NCBI GenBank assembly: GCA_051294375.1
Contig: CM119266.1
Coordinates: 997,554 to 1,061,553, forward strand
Origin: Paraspadella gotoi
Taxonomy: Eukaryota; Chaetognatha
Direction of reading: 5' to 3'
DNA length: 64,000 bases
In this document: positions 24,185-35,839 of the stretch, in pieces
Position numbering within the stretch: position 1 is the stretch's first letter
Layout: each line of letters starts with the position of its first letter
The notes under the pieces: model-generated
The model's input: the letters and a program-made list of their open reading frames with translations, nothing else
Databases searched by the model: none
Told to the model about the DNA's origin: nothing
Translations under genes and position numbers: made by a program

Positions 24185-26412
24185 CTCTAACCAGTGCTGT
24201 CGACTTGACTAAAGGCTGCCACCCACGTCTCCTTCCACCAGGAGCACAGCTCCTGCGTCGGATCTGCCCGAGTGAGAGAAGGCGCGGGAATTGTAAGGAG
24301 CAAACCGGCGCCCTGCGAATATTTATTCGGGAGAAATTGGGAAGGAGCCAGGAAGATTAGAGGAGGCAGGAATAATTTCCGAAAACTTTTTTTCGATTCC
24401 GTTGTTTACCTCCGTCGGTACCCGTTTTCCAAAAATAAAACACATAACATCGACTCCCTCGAACGGAATACGAAAGATCGCTCCTTAACTTATATAATTT
24501 TTTTTTAAAATGTTCCCCTCACAAATAGATTAATTGATATTCATTAAACAAAACATTTCATCATTAATTCTCATTTTTATCAATTCATTAGTATTTAATT
24601 CCGATGCTTTGTTTTTTTCCCGCTCAGCGGACCCTTGCTTCCACCCGCATTACCTGGTAAGAGGTGCGTGGGAATCGGACGCCCAAGCGACATCTCCGTC
24701 GTAATCGTTCGCGTCCCGCGTCTTGTTTCTACGTTCGGTCGCTTTTGGCGCCGGCCGGCCTCGACGCCTAGGGAGGCGAAGTCCGGAGGTGGTAGCGGTG
24801 GTGTTTTTGTGGCGGTGGTGGTTTTTTGGTGCGGTGGAGGCTGTGGTGGCGGGTTTGAACGAGCTGCCCCGTTTAGATAAACATTTTGAACATCCGTTTG
24901 TTTATTTAATTTCGGTGTCCGTTTATTTCTTCGCGTAAACAGGAAATTTTAACCGGAGTCGGAACGGAAAATGTTGGTGTTCGCCCCCCCTCCTTCCAAA
25001 TACCTTTAAAAATCATGCAAAGACGAATAAACGAATAAAACAAAAAACAATAAACAAAAAAAAAAAAAAAAAAAAAAAAAAACCCGGACCCGGGACAAAC
25101 ACAATTTTTTTTTATTTGAATGTTTTCTTCCCTTAATGTTTATTGTTATTTATATTTGATATAACTGTAATACTCTTCCTGCTCTAAGCGATTCCCTTCG
25201 TCGCGCCATTCCGTCGCCGCCTTCCATCTTTGCTTCTCCACCCCCTCTCACCCTTTCCCCTCGCTCCTTCTGCTTCCCTGCCTTCACTGCCTTTACCCCT
25301 GCTTCCCTGCTCCACCTTCCACGCACCACTTTCTTCCATCTCATCACCGCTTCTGCCCCCTCTCTTATTGTACAGATCTCGTTCCAACTTCTTCTCCTCT
25401 TCCTCCTCCCTCCTTCTATCTTCCCCCTTCCTTCCTCCTCCTCCTTCACCTTCTTCTCCTTCCCTCACCTCTTTCTTGCTTCCTTTTTTTTCTTCTCCTC
25501 CAATCACGAAGAAGCAGAGGCGAATCTTGAATCGATCGCCCGGAACCGGAACCGAGACTCGTTCCAAGCGCCCGCTTTTTCTTTTTACCGGCTCCGCTTC
25601 TTTCTTTTCCGGGCCGCTTTCTCGCATTCCAGATCTAATCGGCGTCAAAGCGCGACCCGCCAGAGGCGACGGGTTCGACGAAGATCTCTTTTCGGCGCCG
25701 CACTCGTCTGCAGCGGCGCGTGCCCGGCGTCGGCCGGCGTTCGTCCCGCAGATCTGCGGGTCGGGTCGTCTTATCGGTTTCCCGATGGTGTTGTTGTTAT
25801 TGGGTTGGTTGTTTCTGTTGTTGGGTTGTTGGTTGTTGTTTCCGCAGTCGATCGCAGTTGGGAGTAATAAAATCAAGGACTGGATTTTTCGGACTTCTCT
25901 CAGTTCCTCGAGAGGCCGGCGAGAGACGCCGACCGCCTTTTGGACCGGAAGCCCCGCCGGAGAGAAGCGACCGAGAATCCGTAACGTCCGCGGCGGAAAT
26001 TGCCTGATCGCGGTAGATTGCCGGATATATTAAAGCTTTTCACGATCTTGCTGCGATCGATCGGAAAGATTTGCTGAAGGATCGTTTGGACTTGCTGCGG
26101 GTAACATTGACCCCGCCTCTGCGCCTTCGCCAGCAGAAAGCTGCGACCGAAAGATTCGGCATCGTCCCCGAGATTTTCCGCTGCGCACTGCTGCTGCTGC
26201 TGCCTTCATGTGGAGACTTCGAACTCCGGAATATCACGGGACTCGGCGGGCGAAGGCGTCCGCGTCTATGTAATCGGATGAAATCGAGATGGAAATCGGC
26301 AGAGGACGCCATGCCCCGCTGTCGTTCATGTTCGCTGGTCGTCATGTTCCGCTGTTTCCATGTCATACGAGTGTCCGCTTCCGACGTATCCATCCGTGCC
26401 GTCGATCTGATC
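23322..26412 (-). repeat. Error-rich direct duplicate of 26.68-29.29 kb (redundant contig end)
   Basis: The order and content match 26680-29290: SH3 second half (starting 23522), CAGATTCGTTAATCT repeats, CT array, SH3 first half (24192-24312), proline exon (about 24641-24877), poly-A, Lys/Glu and Ser-rich exon (25150-26412). The match stops at the N gap at 26413. Single-base insertions are scattered throughout and break the frames. Most likely this is an unmerged haplotig or contig overlap and not a second gene. The exons here should not be counted separately. Confidence 0.85.
23690..24010 (+). repeat. CAGATTCGTTAATCT tandem repeat
   Basis: About twenty irregular 12-15 bp units in the intron between the two SH3 exons of the duplicate contig. 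The corresponding array in the better copy is 27040-27170, with about half as many units. Confidence 0.85.
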
Positions 26413-26644
26413 NNNNNNNNNNNNNNNNNNNNNNNNNTTTTTTTTTTTTACTTTTTCTTATTTTTTTATCCTCCTTTTTTCTTTAGATCATGTTCTTCGT
26501 ACAAGTCTTTAATATAAAATAAGGTTTCGATACAAAAAAAGTTTTTCAATTTATATTTCGAAACCCAGGTTTGCTTCTAATTAAAACTTTAAACTTGACA
26601 ACAACAACAACAACAACGACGACGACAACTTCCCTCCCTCTCAC

Positions 26645-26853
26645 CGTCGCAACTTCTTCCCCTGAATTTCCGACAACTCCAGCAGCGGAGGCAGCTTCGT
26701 CGGCGCTGCCGCTGCCGCCGCCGCCGCCGCCGCCGCCGCCGACGCAGCTTTTCTCGGCGTCGTCGCCAACGATAATCGTTGATTTGTTCAGCGGAATCAA
26801 GTAGGCGACGGGGACGAGCCCTCGGTTGCCGCAGACTTGAGCGTAGAGGTAAC
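26645..26853 (-). CDS. RIMBP: RIM-BP-like SH3 domain, second half, plus Gly/Ala-rich tail
   Basis: Acceptor CCTACAG|GTTACC, phase 1. YLYAQVCGNRGLVPVAYL is the diagnostic end of an SH3 domain (compare FYEGELLDGQRGLVPSNF in RIMBP2). A Gly run from GGC repeats and an Ala/Glu-rich tail follow. The donor is ACG|GTGAGA. This assigns the gene to the SH3-FN3-SH3 RIM-binding family when read with the FN3 exons at 12 kb. Confidence 0.75.
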
Positions 26854-27039
26854 CTGTAGGGGGAAGGGGGGGAGAGTGGTTCAGAGATCGGGGTGGTGGG
26901 GAGGGATGGGGGAACGAGTAGTGAATGCGGAATGAGGGGGAAAGGTAAGGGGGTGAGAAAGTAGAGTGAGGAAGGAGTGAGAATGGAAAGTGGAAAGAGT
27001 TAAGTTAAAATTGAATTGAGTTAAATGGGAATAACGATT

Positions 27040-27170
27040 TATCTCAAATTCGTTAATCTCAGATTCGTTAATCTCAGATTCGTTAATAGATTCGTTAATA
27101 CTCAGATTCGTTAATCTCAGATTCGTTAATTCACGATTCGTTAAACGCTCAGATTCGTTAATGCTTCGTC
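27040..27170 (+). repeat. CAGATTCGTTAATCT tandem repeat (better copy)
   Basis: About nine units in the SH3 intron, followed by a CT array at 27230-27312 that ends 20 bp from the SH3 first-half exon. Confidence 0.85.
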
Positions 27171-27264
27171 GAGAATTTTCTCGCGTCGCCTTTTGTGGCT
27201 GTGGCCATTTATTTTCATTTAATTGCTTCTCTCTCTCTCTCAATCTCTTCTCTCTCTCTCTTCT

Positions 27265-27307
<43 letters not shown>

Positions 27308-27329
27308 TCTCTCTCGTCCCTCCTCTAAC

Positions 27330-27443
27330 CAGTGCTGGGTCGACTTGACTCAAAGGCTGCACGATGTCTCCTTCCACCAGAGACAGCTCCTGCGTCGATC
27401 TGCCCGAGTGAGAGAAGAGCGCGGGATTGTAGGAGCAAACGGC
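27330..27443 (-). CDS. RIMBP: RIM-BP-like SH3 domain, first half
   Basis: Acceptor ATCGCAG|GCCGTT, donor CTG|GTTAGA. VCSYNPALFSHSGRSTQELS followed by LVEGDIVQPLSQVD is the N-terminal half of an SH3 fold. It compares with KYSYNPFDGPNENPEAELPL of RIMBP2 SH3-I, with a shared SYNP and the acidic-Gly RT loop. The base count here does not reach phase 1 before the donor; the redundant copy at 24192-24312 has two bases fewer at GTCGAC and gives VDSTG|Y in frame. I infer small base errors in both copies. Confidence 0.72.
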
Positions 27444-27723
27444 CTGCGATATTTATTCAGGGAGGGACGAAACTTGTTTTCGATTCCGTTGTTTACTCGA
27501 TCGGTACCCGTTTTCCAAAAATAAAACAAAATAACATCGACTCCCTCGACGATACGAAGTCGCTCTTAACTTATATAATTTTTTTTAAAAATGTTCCCTC
27601 ATCAATAGATTAATTGATATTCATTAAACAAAACTATTTCATCATTAATTCTCATTTTTATCATTCATTAGTATTTATTCGATCTTTTGTTTTTTTCCCT
27701 CAGCGACTCTCCACCCGCTCTAC

Positions 27724-27905
27724 CTGGTAGAGTTGCGTGGAATCGACGCCAGCGACATCTTCCGTCGTAATCGTTCGCGTCCCGCGTCTTTTGTTTCTAC
27801 GTCGTCGCTTTTTGGCGCCGGCCGCCTCGACGCTAGAGGCGGAGTCGGAGGTGGTAGCGGTGGTGGTTTTTGTGGCGGTGGAGGCTGTGGTGGCGGTTGA
27901 ACGAG
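27724..27905 (-). CDS. JAKMIP/RIM-BP-like gene, proline-rich exon
   Basis: 182 nt, entering in phase 0 and leaving in phase 2; acceptor AACGGCAG|CTCGTT, donor TACCAG|GTAGAG. QPPPQPPPPQKPPPLPPPTP is followed by a basic stretch. Poly-Pro next to an SH3 exon is common in RIM-binding proteins and could bind SH3 domains. An indel-bearing copy lies at about 24641-24877. Confidence 0.6.
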
Positions 27906-28453
27906 CTGCCGTTTAGATAAACATTTGAACATTCGTTTGTTTATTTAATTTCGTGTCGTTTTATTTCTCGCGTAAACAGGGAAGTTTAACGAGTCGGAAC
28001 GGAAATGCTGGTGTACGCCCCCTCCTTCCAAATACTTTAAATCATCAGACGAATAAACGAATAAACAAAAAAACAATAAACAAAAAAAAAATAAACAAAA
28101 ACGACCGACAAACACAATTTTTTTTTTATTTGAATGTTTTCTTCCCCAATGTTTATTGTTATTTATATTTGATATACTGTAATACTCTTCCTGCTTAACG
28201 AATTCCCTTCGTCCGCCTTCTCCCCTTCCCTCTTTGCTTTCTCCACCCCTCTCCCTTTTCCCCTCCCTCCTTCCCTGCTTTCCCTGCTTCCCTGCTTCCC
28301 TGCTCCAAACCCTTCCACCAACCACTTTCCTTCATTCTCAACCTTTCCCTTTGTACAGTCTCGTTCCAAACTTTCTCCTCTTCTTCCTCCTCCCCCTTCT
28401 CTCTCCCTTCCCCCTTGCCTCTCCCTTCTTCCTTCTTCCTCCTTCCCCCTCAC

Positions 28454-29837
28454 CCTCTTTCTTCTTCTTCTCCTCCAAATCCACGAAGAAGCAGCAGGGA
28501 ATCATTGAATCGACGCCGGAACCGGAACCGAGACTCGTTCCCAGCGCCGCTTTTCTTTTTCCCGGCTCCGCTTCTTTCTTTCCCGGAGCCGCTTTCTCCA
28601 TTCCAGATCTAATCGGCGTCAAAGCGCGCCGCCAGAGCGACGGGGTCGACGAGGATCTCTTTTCGCGCCGCTCGCTCTCGGCAGGCGGCGTCGTCGTCTT
28701 ATCGTTTTCCGATGTGTTGTTGTTATTGTTGTTGTTTTTGTTGTTGTTGTTGTTGTTTCCGCAGTCGATCCAGTTGGAGTAATAAAAAGTCAAGACTGGA
28801 TTTTTCCTTCTCAGTTCCTCGACGGCGGCGAGAGACGCCGACCGCCTTTTGGACCGGAAGCCGCCGGAGAGAAGCGACCGAGAAGTCCGTACGTCGGCGG
28901 CGGAATTGCTGTCGCCGGTAGAGTTGCCGGATATATTAAAGCTTTTCACGATCTTGCTGCGATCGACGAAAGATTTGCTGAAGTCGTTTGGAAACTTGCT
29001 GCGGTACTTGACCGCCTCCGCGCCTTCGCCAGCAGAAAGGCTGCGACCGAAGATGCGGCATTCGTCCCCGGATTTTCCGCTGCCGCAACTGCTGCTGCTG
29101 CTGCCTTCGGTGGAGACTTCGAACTCGGAATATCCGGGACTCGGCGGCGAAGGCGTCGCGTCTATGTAATCGATGGAAATCGAGATGGAATCGGCAGGGG
29201 ACGCCATGCCCGCTGTCGTCATGCCCGCTGTCGTCATGTTCGCTGTTTCCATGTCTACGAGATCCGCTTCCGACGTATCCATCCGTCCGTCGTCTGCTCC
29301 CAAAATGTCCGTTTCTCCGGCAATTTCTGGCAAATTGGGATCTCGTTTCTCCGGATTTTCATCTTTGACGAAGGTCGAGGATCGCGGACTCTGGTGAAGC
29401 GGGACGATCCAGCTGTTCGCCGAGAGGGTGTTCGGAGTGGACGGGGCGGTGGATTGTCGTTCGATCTTTTCATTCATTTCTTCGTCTTTCTTCTCCTCTT
29501 TTTTCCTTTCCTCATTTACTTTTCGTTCCTCCTTTCCTTCTTTTTCTTTCCTCCCTTTCCTTTCCTCATTTTTTCTCCCTTTCTCTTCCTCCTCCTCCGT
29601 AAAGATCTTCTGCAGATCGAGACTCTGCGTCCTCGATTCTTTCCTCAGACTCGCCCTTCCTCCTCCTCCTTCTCCTCCTCCTCCTCCTCCTCCTCCTCCA
29701 CCCTCTTCCTCCAAGAACTTGTTCTTCTCCTCCAACTCTCCCACTTTCCTCTCCATCTCCCTCAGCGCCTCCACTTTGGGCTGCTGCTCGACGATGACCT
29801 GTTTCAGGTCGACAATGTCGTTGGCGTAGTCTTCCAC
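28454..29837 (-). CDS. JAKMIP/RIM-BP-like gene, exon 10 (end of coil, poly-Gly, Ser/Asn-rich linker); 3' end uncertain
   Basis: Acceptor TTGCAG|GTGGAA, phase 0. A short coil is followed by poly-Gly (GGA/GGC tract near 29650-29700), a Lys/Glu-rich stretch, repeated MTTAG units, a Ser-rich region and poly-Asn coded by AAC repeats (about 28722-28760). The chosen end is GAGG|GTGAGG. It gives phase 1, which does not fit the phase-0 start of the next exon, so the end or a base is wrong. An error-rich second copy lies at 25150-26412. Confidence 0.6.
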
Positions 29838-29888
29838 CTGCAATGAAAAGGGTGGGCGTGTCAGAACTTGAAAAATTTCATCTTTCAC

Positions 29889-30735
29889 AAATATTCAATC
29901 AATCCAATCAATCAATCAATCAATCATTCAATCCAATCAATTGATCTAATAATCATTCAATCCAATCAATCGATCATTCAATCCAATCAATCGATCAATT
30001 AACCATTCAATCCAATCAATCGATCAATCATTCCAATCAATCGATCATTCAATCCAATAAATTGATCAATCGATCATTCAATCCAATCAATCAATCAATC
30101 GATCATTCAATCCAATCAATTGATCAATCAATCATTCAATTCAATCAATCAAGCAATCATTCAATCCAATCAATCGTTCAATTGATCATTCAATCCAATC
30201 AATCGATCAATCGATCATTCAATCCAATCAATCAATCAATTGATCATTCAATCCAATCAATTGATCCATCAATCATTCAATCCAATCAATTGATCAATCA
30301 ATCATTCAATCCAATCAAATGATCAATCGATCATTCAATCCAATCAATCAATCATTCAATCCAATCAATCGATCAATCGATCATTCAAACCAATCAATCG
30401 ATCAATCAATCATTCAATCCAATCAATCGATCATTCAATCCAATCAATCGATCATTCAATCCAATCAATCGATCATTCAATCCAATCAATCGATCATTCA
30501 ATCCAATCAATCGATCAATCGATCAATCGATCATTCAATCCAATCAATCGATCATTCAAACCAATCAATCGATCAATCGATCATTCAATCCAATCAATCG
30601 ATCAATCGATTATTCAATCCAATCAATCGATCATTCAAACAAATCAATCGATCAATCGATCATTCAATCCAATCAATCGATCAATCGATTATTCAATCCA
30701 ATCAATCGATCATTCAATCCAATCAATCGATGAAT
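29889..30735 (+). repeat. CAATCAATCGATCATTCAATC satellite in intron 9
   Basis: About 850 bp of 20-28 bp units built from AATC, CGATC and ATTC words, about 40 in total, filling most of the intron between exons 9 and 10. 30736-31150 after it is plain AT-rich intron. Confidence 0.95.
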
Positions 30736-31154
30736 CTTCCTTAGATTGAAGGAGCGAAAATCATGAATTCAATAAATGCTTCTAACACGATTTTTATCAA
30801 AATGATTTATGATTATTCATTTGTATGTTTCAATGACTTTCACCTTTAAGATGGTGTAAGAAAATATTGCGCTGAATAGACTTCGGTGATAATTGATTAA
30901 TATTATTATTATTAATACTAAAAATAACACCTTTTTCTCAGACATTCAGTCTCTGTTTGAGAAGATGATATTTAGTTTTCATCAATCAAACAATCAAATT
31001 AAAACAAAATTGTCTCCATTAACAATACTTCTATACACACTAACGACTGACCTAATATTCAAAACTTTTAAAGATGAATGAATTTTTGGGCGAGTTATAA
31101 AGTTTTATGCTGCAATATGCAAATGAGATTATTGAGCTTTAAACGCAGCCTGAC

Positions 31155-31740
31155 CTGTTTTGTTAATTCGGCATTGAGTTCCCTAATCTCCTCGATGAGC
31201 CGCTCCTTCTCCTCATTCTCCGTCTCCAACTCCTCCGCCCGCTCTCTCTCCTTCTCGCCCGATTCGACGGCCCGCTTGAGCGAAGTCTCGATCTTCTCCA
31301 CCACCTCGCGGAGGCGCTCCTCCTTGTCGAGGGCGTCGGCGTTGGCGCGGCGCAGGTCGACGATCTCTTCTCGAAATCTCGCCTCCGCCTCTGACTGCGT
31401 CGCGATGATTCGCCGATGATCTTCGTCGGAGATCCTCAGATCTTTCACCTCTTCCTCCAACTTCCCGAGTCGCTCGTCCGCAGTCTCCTTCTCCTTCGCC
31501 GCCTTCTGCCTCAGCGCCCTCTCAGACTCCAGCTGGAGATCCTTCGCCTCCAACTCTGTTCGAAAGACGATCGCCGCGAGTTCGCCTCTCCCGCGGAGTT
31601 CGTCGTTCTCCGCCGCCAGATCTCGCATGAGCGACTTCAACTCTTCGGGACAAGAGTCGGCGGAGAGAAGCTCCTTCTCTACCAACGCCATCTGCAATGT
31701 GGACTCCATTGCTTCCAATTCGGAGATTTTGGCCAATAAT
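31155..31740 (-). CDS. JAKMIP/RIM-BP-like gene, exon 9 (coiled coil)
   Basis: 586 nt, entering in phase 2 and leaving in phase 0; acceptor TTTTTTCAG|ATTATT, donor CAG|GTCAGG. It continues the exon 8 coil with regular E/L/R heptads (for example RLIEEIRELNAELTKQ at the end). No other domain is visible. The intron after it is filled by the AATC-based satellite. Confidence 0.8.
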
Positions 31741-32029
31741 CTGAAAAAAGAAAAGTGATAATACGGCTGTTTCAATTTTAGTATTAATTTTTTTCACGTA
31801 TTTATTTCTTTTGACGTCATTTTAAGTCATTTTACGTCATTATATGTCTTTTTAGGGCATCCTATCTATGACCTTTTTAGTCACTGCAGATTGCCATTTT
31901 GTTTTTAATAAAAAAAATATTCAAAATTTCAAATTATTTTTCTATTTTTAGAATTTTCTGTTCCACGACATGAGTGTAATTTTATACCTTATTTAATAAT
32001 TTTATTTTATTAACTTATTTTTATGAAAT

Positions 32030-32251
32030 TGAAAAAATAAGTTATCTTAACCCTGACTTTGAACAGGCTTTGGTGGTTTAAGGCCTGCATCACTCTTACA
32101 AGATAATGACATAGCAGGTCCCCACAAGCTTTCAATCAAGACTCTCTCACAGTCTCGTTTATTCACTCCCAGAGTACCTGGTTTCCCTATCAATGAAGTG
32201 GTGTAATATTTCAAAGAATGTTTCAATTGTATGAAAAGACCACTCCCTTAA
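32030..32251 (+). repeat. Dispersed 245-bp repeat in intron 8, next to a donor
   Basis: It lacks the first ~40 bp of the family. It runs to GAAAAGACCACTCCCTTAA, 16 bp from the exon 8 donor. Antisense to the gene. Confidence 0.9.
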
Positions 32252-32267
32252 GTAATTTTTTTCTTAC

Positions 32268-34480
32268 CTGGCCTCAGTTTCCCTCAGTTCCTCCACAATT
32301 CTCCTCATTTTTTCCGTTTGTTCCAACAAATCTTTGTTCTCGTCGCCCAAACATTTCCGACTGTCCTCCAATTCTTTGATGTATTTCTTCAACTGTTTGT
32401 CCGCTTTCTCCAGCGAGCGAATCTGATTCTTCATCTTGACGATGATGTTAGGATCAAGATGCTCCACGGGTGCCAAGCGGCTCCGCAGCGCGTGCTCCGT
32501 CCTTTCCAGCTCCTTGTTCTTCACCTGCAGCGCGCTCTCCGAAATCTGCAGCGCCTGCACCTTATCCTCCATCTGCCGCAGCTGATCCTTGTCGACCTGC
32601 TGCAGGTTGAGCTGGTGGATCTCGTCCTTGAGATCTCTCTCGATCTGCTGGAATTCCCAGAGTTGATCCTGCAGCGACTGACGGATGCTCTCCAACTCCT
32701 CGACCCTCTGCTTCATGGTATCCAACTCTTCGGCGAGGTCTTCACCTCCTCTGAACCTCTCCATCAGATTCTTCTGCGATTTCTCCAATTCTTCGATCCG
32801 GTCCAGATTCCTGTCTTCGGCTTCTTCCATGAGTCCGAGTCTTTGCTCGAGACTCTTCAGCTTATTCTCCGCCGCTTCCTTCTCGTCCACGGCCTTTAAG
32901 AATTTCAAATTTTTATCCCGCAAAAACTTTTCCAATTCTTCGACTCTGGAAATGAGTTGTAGTTTTTCTTCTTTGACGGAATTCAACTCGTTCTTCAGCT
33001 CTTCCACTTCCGAAGGTGAGAGGCGATAATTCTTCAGCCTCTCGACGAGATCCTTTTCTCTGGCTTCCAACTCTTGAACTCGTTCCATTATCGACGCTTC
33101 TTTTTGCTGAAAGAGATTGATCTTCGCCTCGAGAGATTTCACCCGCGCCGTCAGATCCGCGATCACCATCTCCGATTGTTTCTTCAAACTGTTTTCACGC
33201 TCTTCGAATTCCTTGACGAGTTGCTGCCTACAAACTTCCGGCTTGTCGCAGGTCAGATTCTCGAGACTGTCGGACAAAGGCTGCGGCGACGGCGACTGAA
33301 GCTGCAACGACTTTTTATTTTCGATCGGCGAACGCGATCGAGATTTCTTCTTCCTGAACACCGGACCTCTTCTGGCCAGGCTCAGCAGGTCTCGATCTGG
33401 ACTCAGCTCTCTCGCCAATTCGCGGATCTGATCTTCCTTGTTGCGAATTCGCGCGTGGAGGATGTGAATCTCTTGCCTGAGCGTCTCTCTCTCATGAGCG
33501 AACGCGGTTCTGCTGGAGTCCAAGTTCTCCATCAGCTCTTCATTGCTGCGAGTCAATGCGACATTCTCATGGCGAAGATCGTGAAGTTTTTCCTCATAAA
33601 CTCCGAGTTCACGCTTCAGTTCGCCGAGCTGAAAGTTCAAAGCCCCGATGTTCCGATCCCGGGAGGAAATCGTCTCTTCGCAATTGCAAGAGATTTTCGG
33701 AGTTAAGTCGACCAACGACTGCTCGTTTTTCAACTGTTCATCTAAATCTATCAACTTTTGCTTCAAACGAACAACGACCGTTTGGCTTTTTTCCAATTGA
33801 TTGGCGTAATCATCAATATTATGGATTAATGACTCATTCTCTTTCTGCAGCCGCACCTGCCGCTCCTCCAGCTCCTGACACTGCTGCCGCAGCTTGTCAA
33901 TCTCCTGGTTCTCTGCCTCCTTCAGCCTCTTGATTTCGCCAAGGAGGTTGCGTTCCCGGGCTTCGCACTCTTCGATGTGATTTTTGAGTTCGATCACGTG
34001 ACCTTTCGATCTTTCCAACTCTTCGTCCGCGGTCTCTGTTCTTTCCGCCGACTCGAGCTCCGCGATCTCGTTCAGCTGCGCGCGTAGGTCGTCTACTAGT
34101 CTAGCCAGCTCTCCGATCTTCTGATCCTTGAGCTGAATCTCGGCCAGTTTCTCTTTCCACAATTCAGATTCGTAATCGCGTCCCATTTCAGCAGATTCCA
34201 CTTTGCGTTTCAACTCTTTGATCTCGTTCTGATAACCGGACTCGATTCGCTCTTGAATCTCTAACTTTTGCCGCCATTTGGACTCGAGCTCCTTGTGCAG
34301 CGCCAGAGTCTCTTTGGCGGCGCCGAGCTCGGCACGGACTGCCTCGATCTCGGCACGGGTTTCCTCGAGCTCCTTGGCCACTTCCGGCGGCACGTTCGAC
34401 TTTTCTCCACGAAGGCGTTCGTTCTCCTCAACCAAGAAGGCGTGGCCATCGCTGAGCTCTCCTACTGTGTCGCCAAGAGC
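32268..34480 (-). CDS. JAKMIP/RIM-BP-like gene, exon 8 (large coiled-coil exon)
   Basis: 2213 nt, about 737 residues, entering in phase 0 and leaving in phase 2; acceptor ATTTCCAG|GCTCTT, donor GCCAG|GTAAGA. It is almost wholly heptad-patterned and rich in E, K, L and Q. One break near the middle has basic/Ser-rich sequence (RKKKSRSRSPIENKK) and a Cys pair before the coil resumes. No motor, SMC or membrane motif is visible. The first in-frame Met lies more than 100 residues in, which argues against a separate gene start here. A copy of the dispersed repeat ends about 16 nt beyond its donor. Golgin/JAKMIP-type coils are the closest general likeness. Confidence 0.82.
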
Positions 34481-34643
34481 CTGGAAATAATGAAAACCAA
34501 AAGATTATTTATAAAATAATAAAATATTATTTATATTACTTTTTAGTTAAGGGGTGAGTCTTCGCATTACAGTTAAAATTCCATACTAACTTAAAAGAAT
34601 TATTAAACAGTGGTTATCACTGATCAATTCTTTTATGGAACTA

Positions 34644-34757
<114 letters not shown>

Positions 34758-34758
34758 C

Positions 34759-35040
34759 CTTAATAGACTCGTTACTGGCCCGGATGCGTTGGGAGGCGAG
34801 TGCGATGGCCCGACGCGATACTTCCAACGTCTCCACGTCTTCCTCGGAGAAGGCGTAGTCGGCGCGGTGCTTGATGTCGCGAAGTCGCTCGCCCAGTTCC
34901 TCCAGGCGAAACTCGATGGCGTCTACGGCCGCCTCTCGATCCAGGAGGTTCAACTCCTCCGTGGAGAAGCGTCCCTCGAGGAAGCGGGTGGACAAGCGGT
35001 TGCAGAGGACGGCGACGCCAGAGTCGGAGAGGGCGATGTC
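34759..35040 (-). CDS. JAKMIP: JAKMIP/RIM-BP-like gene, exon 7 (JAKMIP C-terminal coil)
   Basis: 94 codons, phase 0/0; acceptor CCTTCAG|GACATC, donor AAG|GTTTGA. RFSTEELNLLDREAAVDAIE is comparable to NLRNEEQVAIIQASTVLSLA in the conserved JAKMIP C-terminal region, followed by a long helix. The donor lies immediately next to a CT array of more than 100 bp (34648-34754), so splice recognition sits against a microsatellite. Confidence 0.72.
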
Positions 35041-35270
35041 CTGAAGGGTGGGGGAATATTGATTGGTTAAATGATTTATTGATTGATTGAAAGATTTATT
35101 GATTGATCGGAAGATTTATTTGGTCGATTAAATGATTTCTTTACAAAATCATTTTGAAATCGGAAAGATTTGATCAAAACAGCAACCAATCGAGCCAAAA
35201 ATCTATCAATTACGCATATAAATGTATCACTCATTGATCACTCATTCAATCGATCAATCACATGACGCAC

Positions 35271-35474
35271 TTTGGTATATTCCGGAGTTCTCCTCCGCCC
35301 CGGCGAGGCCCGACTTTGCTCCCACTCCAGCAGGCGAAACTCCATGTCGTCGTTTTCTTCTTTCGCGTCGACGAGGTTTTCCTGGAGCCGAAGCTTCTCC
35401 GACTCCAGTTGGAAGATTCGCTCCTTCAAGCCGCCGATCTCGCGGAGGAGCCGGCCGTTGGTCACGCCCACCAC
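35271..35474 (-). CDS. JAKMIP: JAKMIP/RIM-BP-like gene, exon 6 (JAKMIP coil)
   Basis: 68 codons, phase 0/0. RLQENLVDAKEENDDMEFRL aligns with LQQELQDARDQNELLEFRNL of JAKMIP2, and both are followed by an E/R-rich turn and SP. The acceptor (AAAAAG|GTGGTG) has a purine-rich upstream region and is weaker than the others. The donor is AAA|GTGCGT. Confidence 0.78.
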
Positions 35475-35579
35475 CTTTTTTTTTTTAAATAGAAATGTTG
35501 TTATTTTGGTTGTTGCTGCTTTTTTTGTCGACTTCTTATTTGTTTCTGCGTCACAACTTGTCATTCTTTAAAATTTTGT

Positions 35580-35740
35580 TTCTGTCTTTCTTAGATTCTT
35601 TCTTTCTTTCTTATTTTCCTTCTTTTTTTTGTTTATCTTTTTCTTTTTTCTTTCTTTCTTTCTTTGTTTCTTTATTTTTTTCTTCATCTGTTTCTTTCTC
35701 TATTTCTTTCTCTTTTTCTTTCTCTATTTCTTTCTCTTTT

Positions 35741-35820
<80 letters not shown>

Positions 35821-35830
35821 GCTTTGTCTT
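35580..35830 (+). repeat. TTTC tetranucleotide array in intron 5
   Basis: About 250 bp of TTTC, most regular at 35740-35820, fills the short intron between exons 5 and 6. Confidence 0.95.
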
Positions 35831-35839
35831 TTTTCTTAC

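Noticed and set aside
24192-26412. Second RIM-BP-like gene or pseudogene upstream of the SH3 exons
   Set aside because: The collinear match to 26.68-29.29 kb stops at a scaffold gap and differs mainly by single-base indels, so a redundant contig is simpler.
30062-30744. Two plus-strand frames of SNQSIDHSIQ units
   Set aside because: Direct translation of the AATC satellite in intron 9.
32318-33706. Plus-strand frames opposite exon 8
   Set aside because: Shadows of the coiled-coil exon. The minus strand has the heptad pattern and splice sites.
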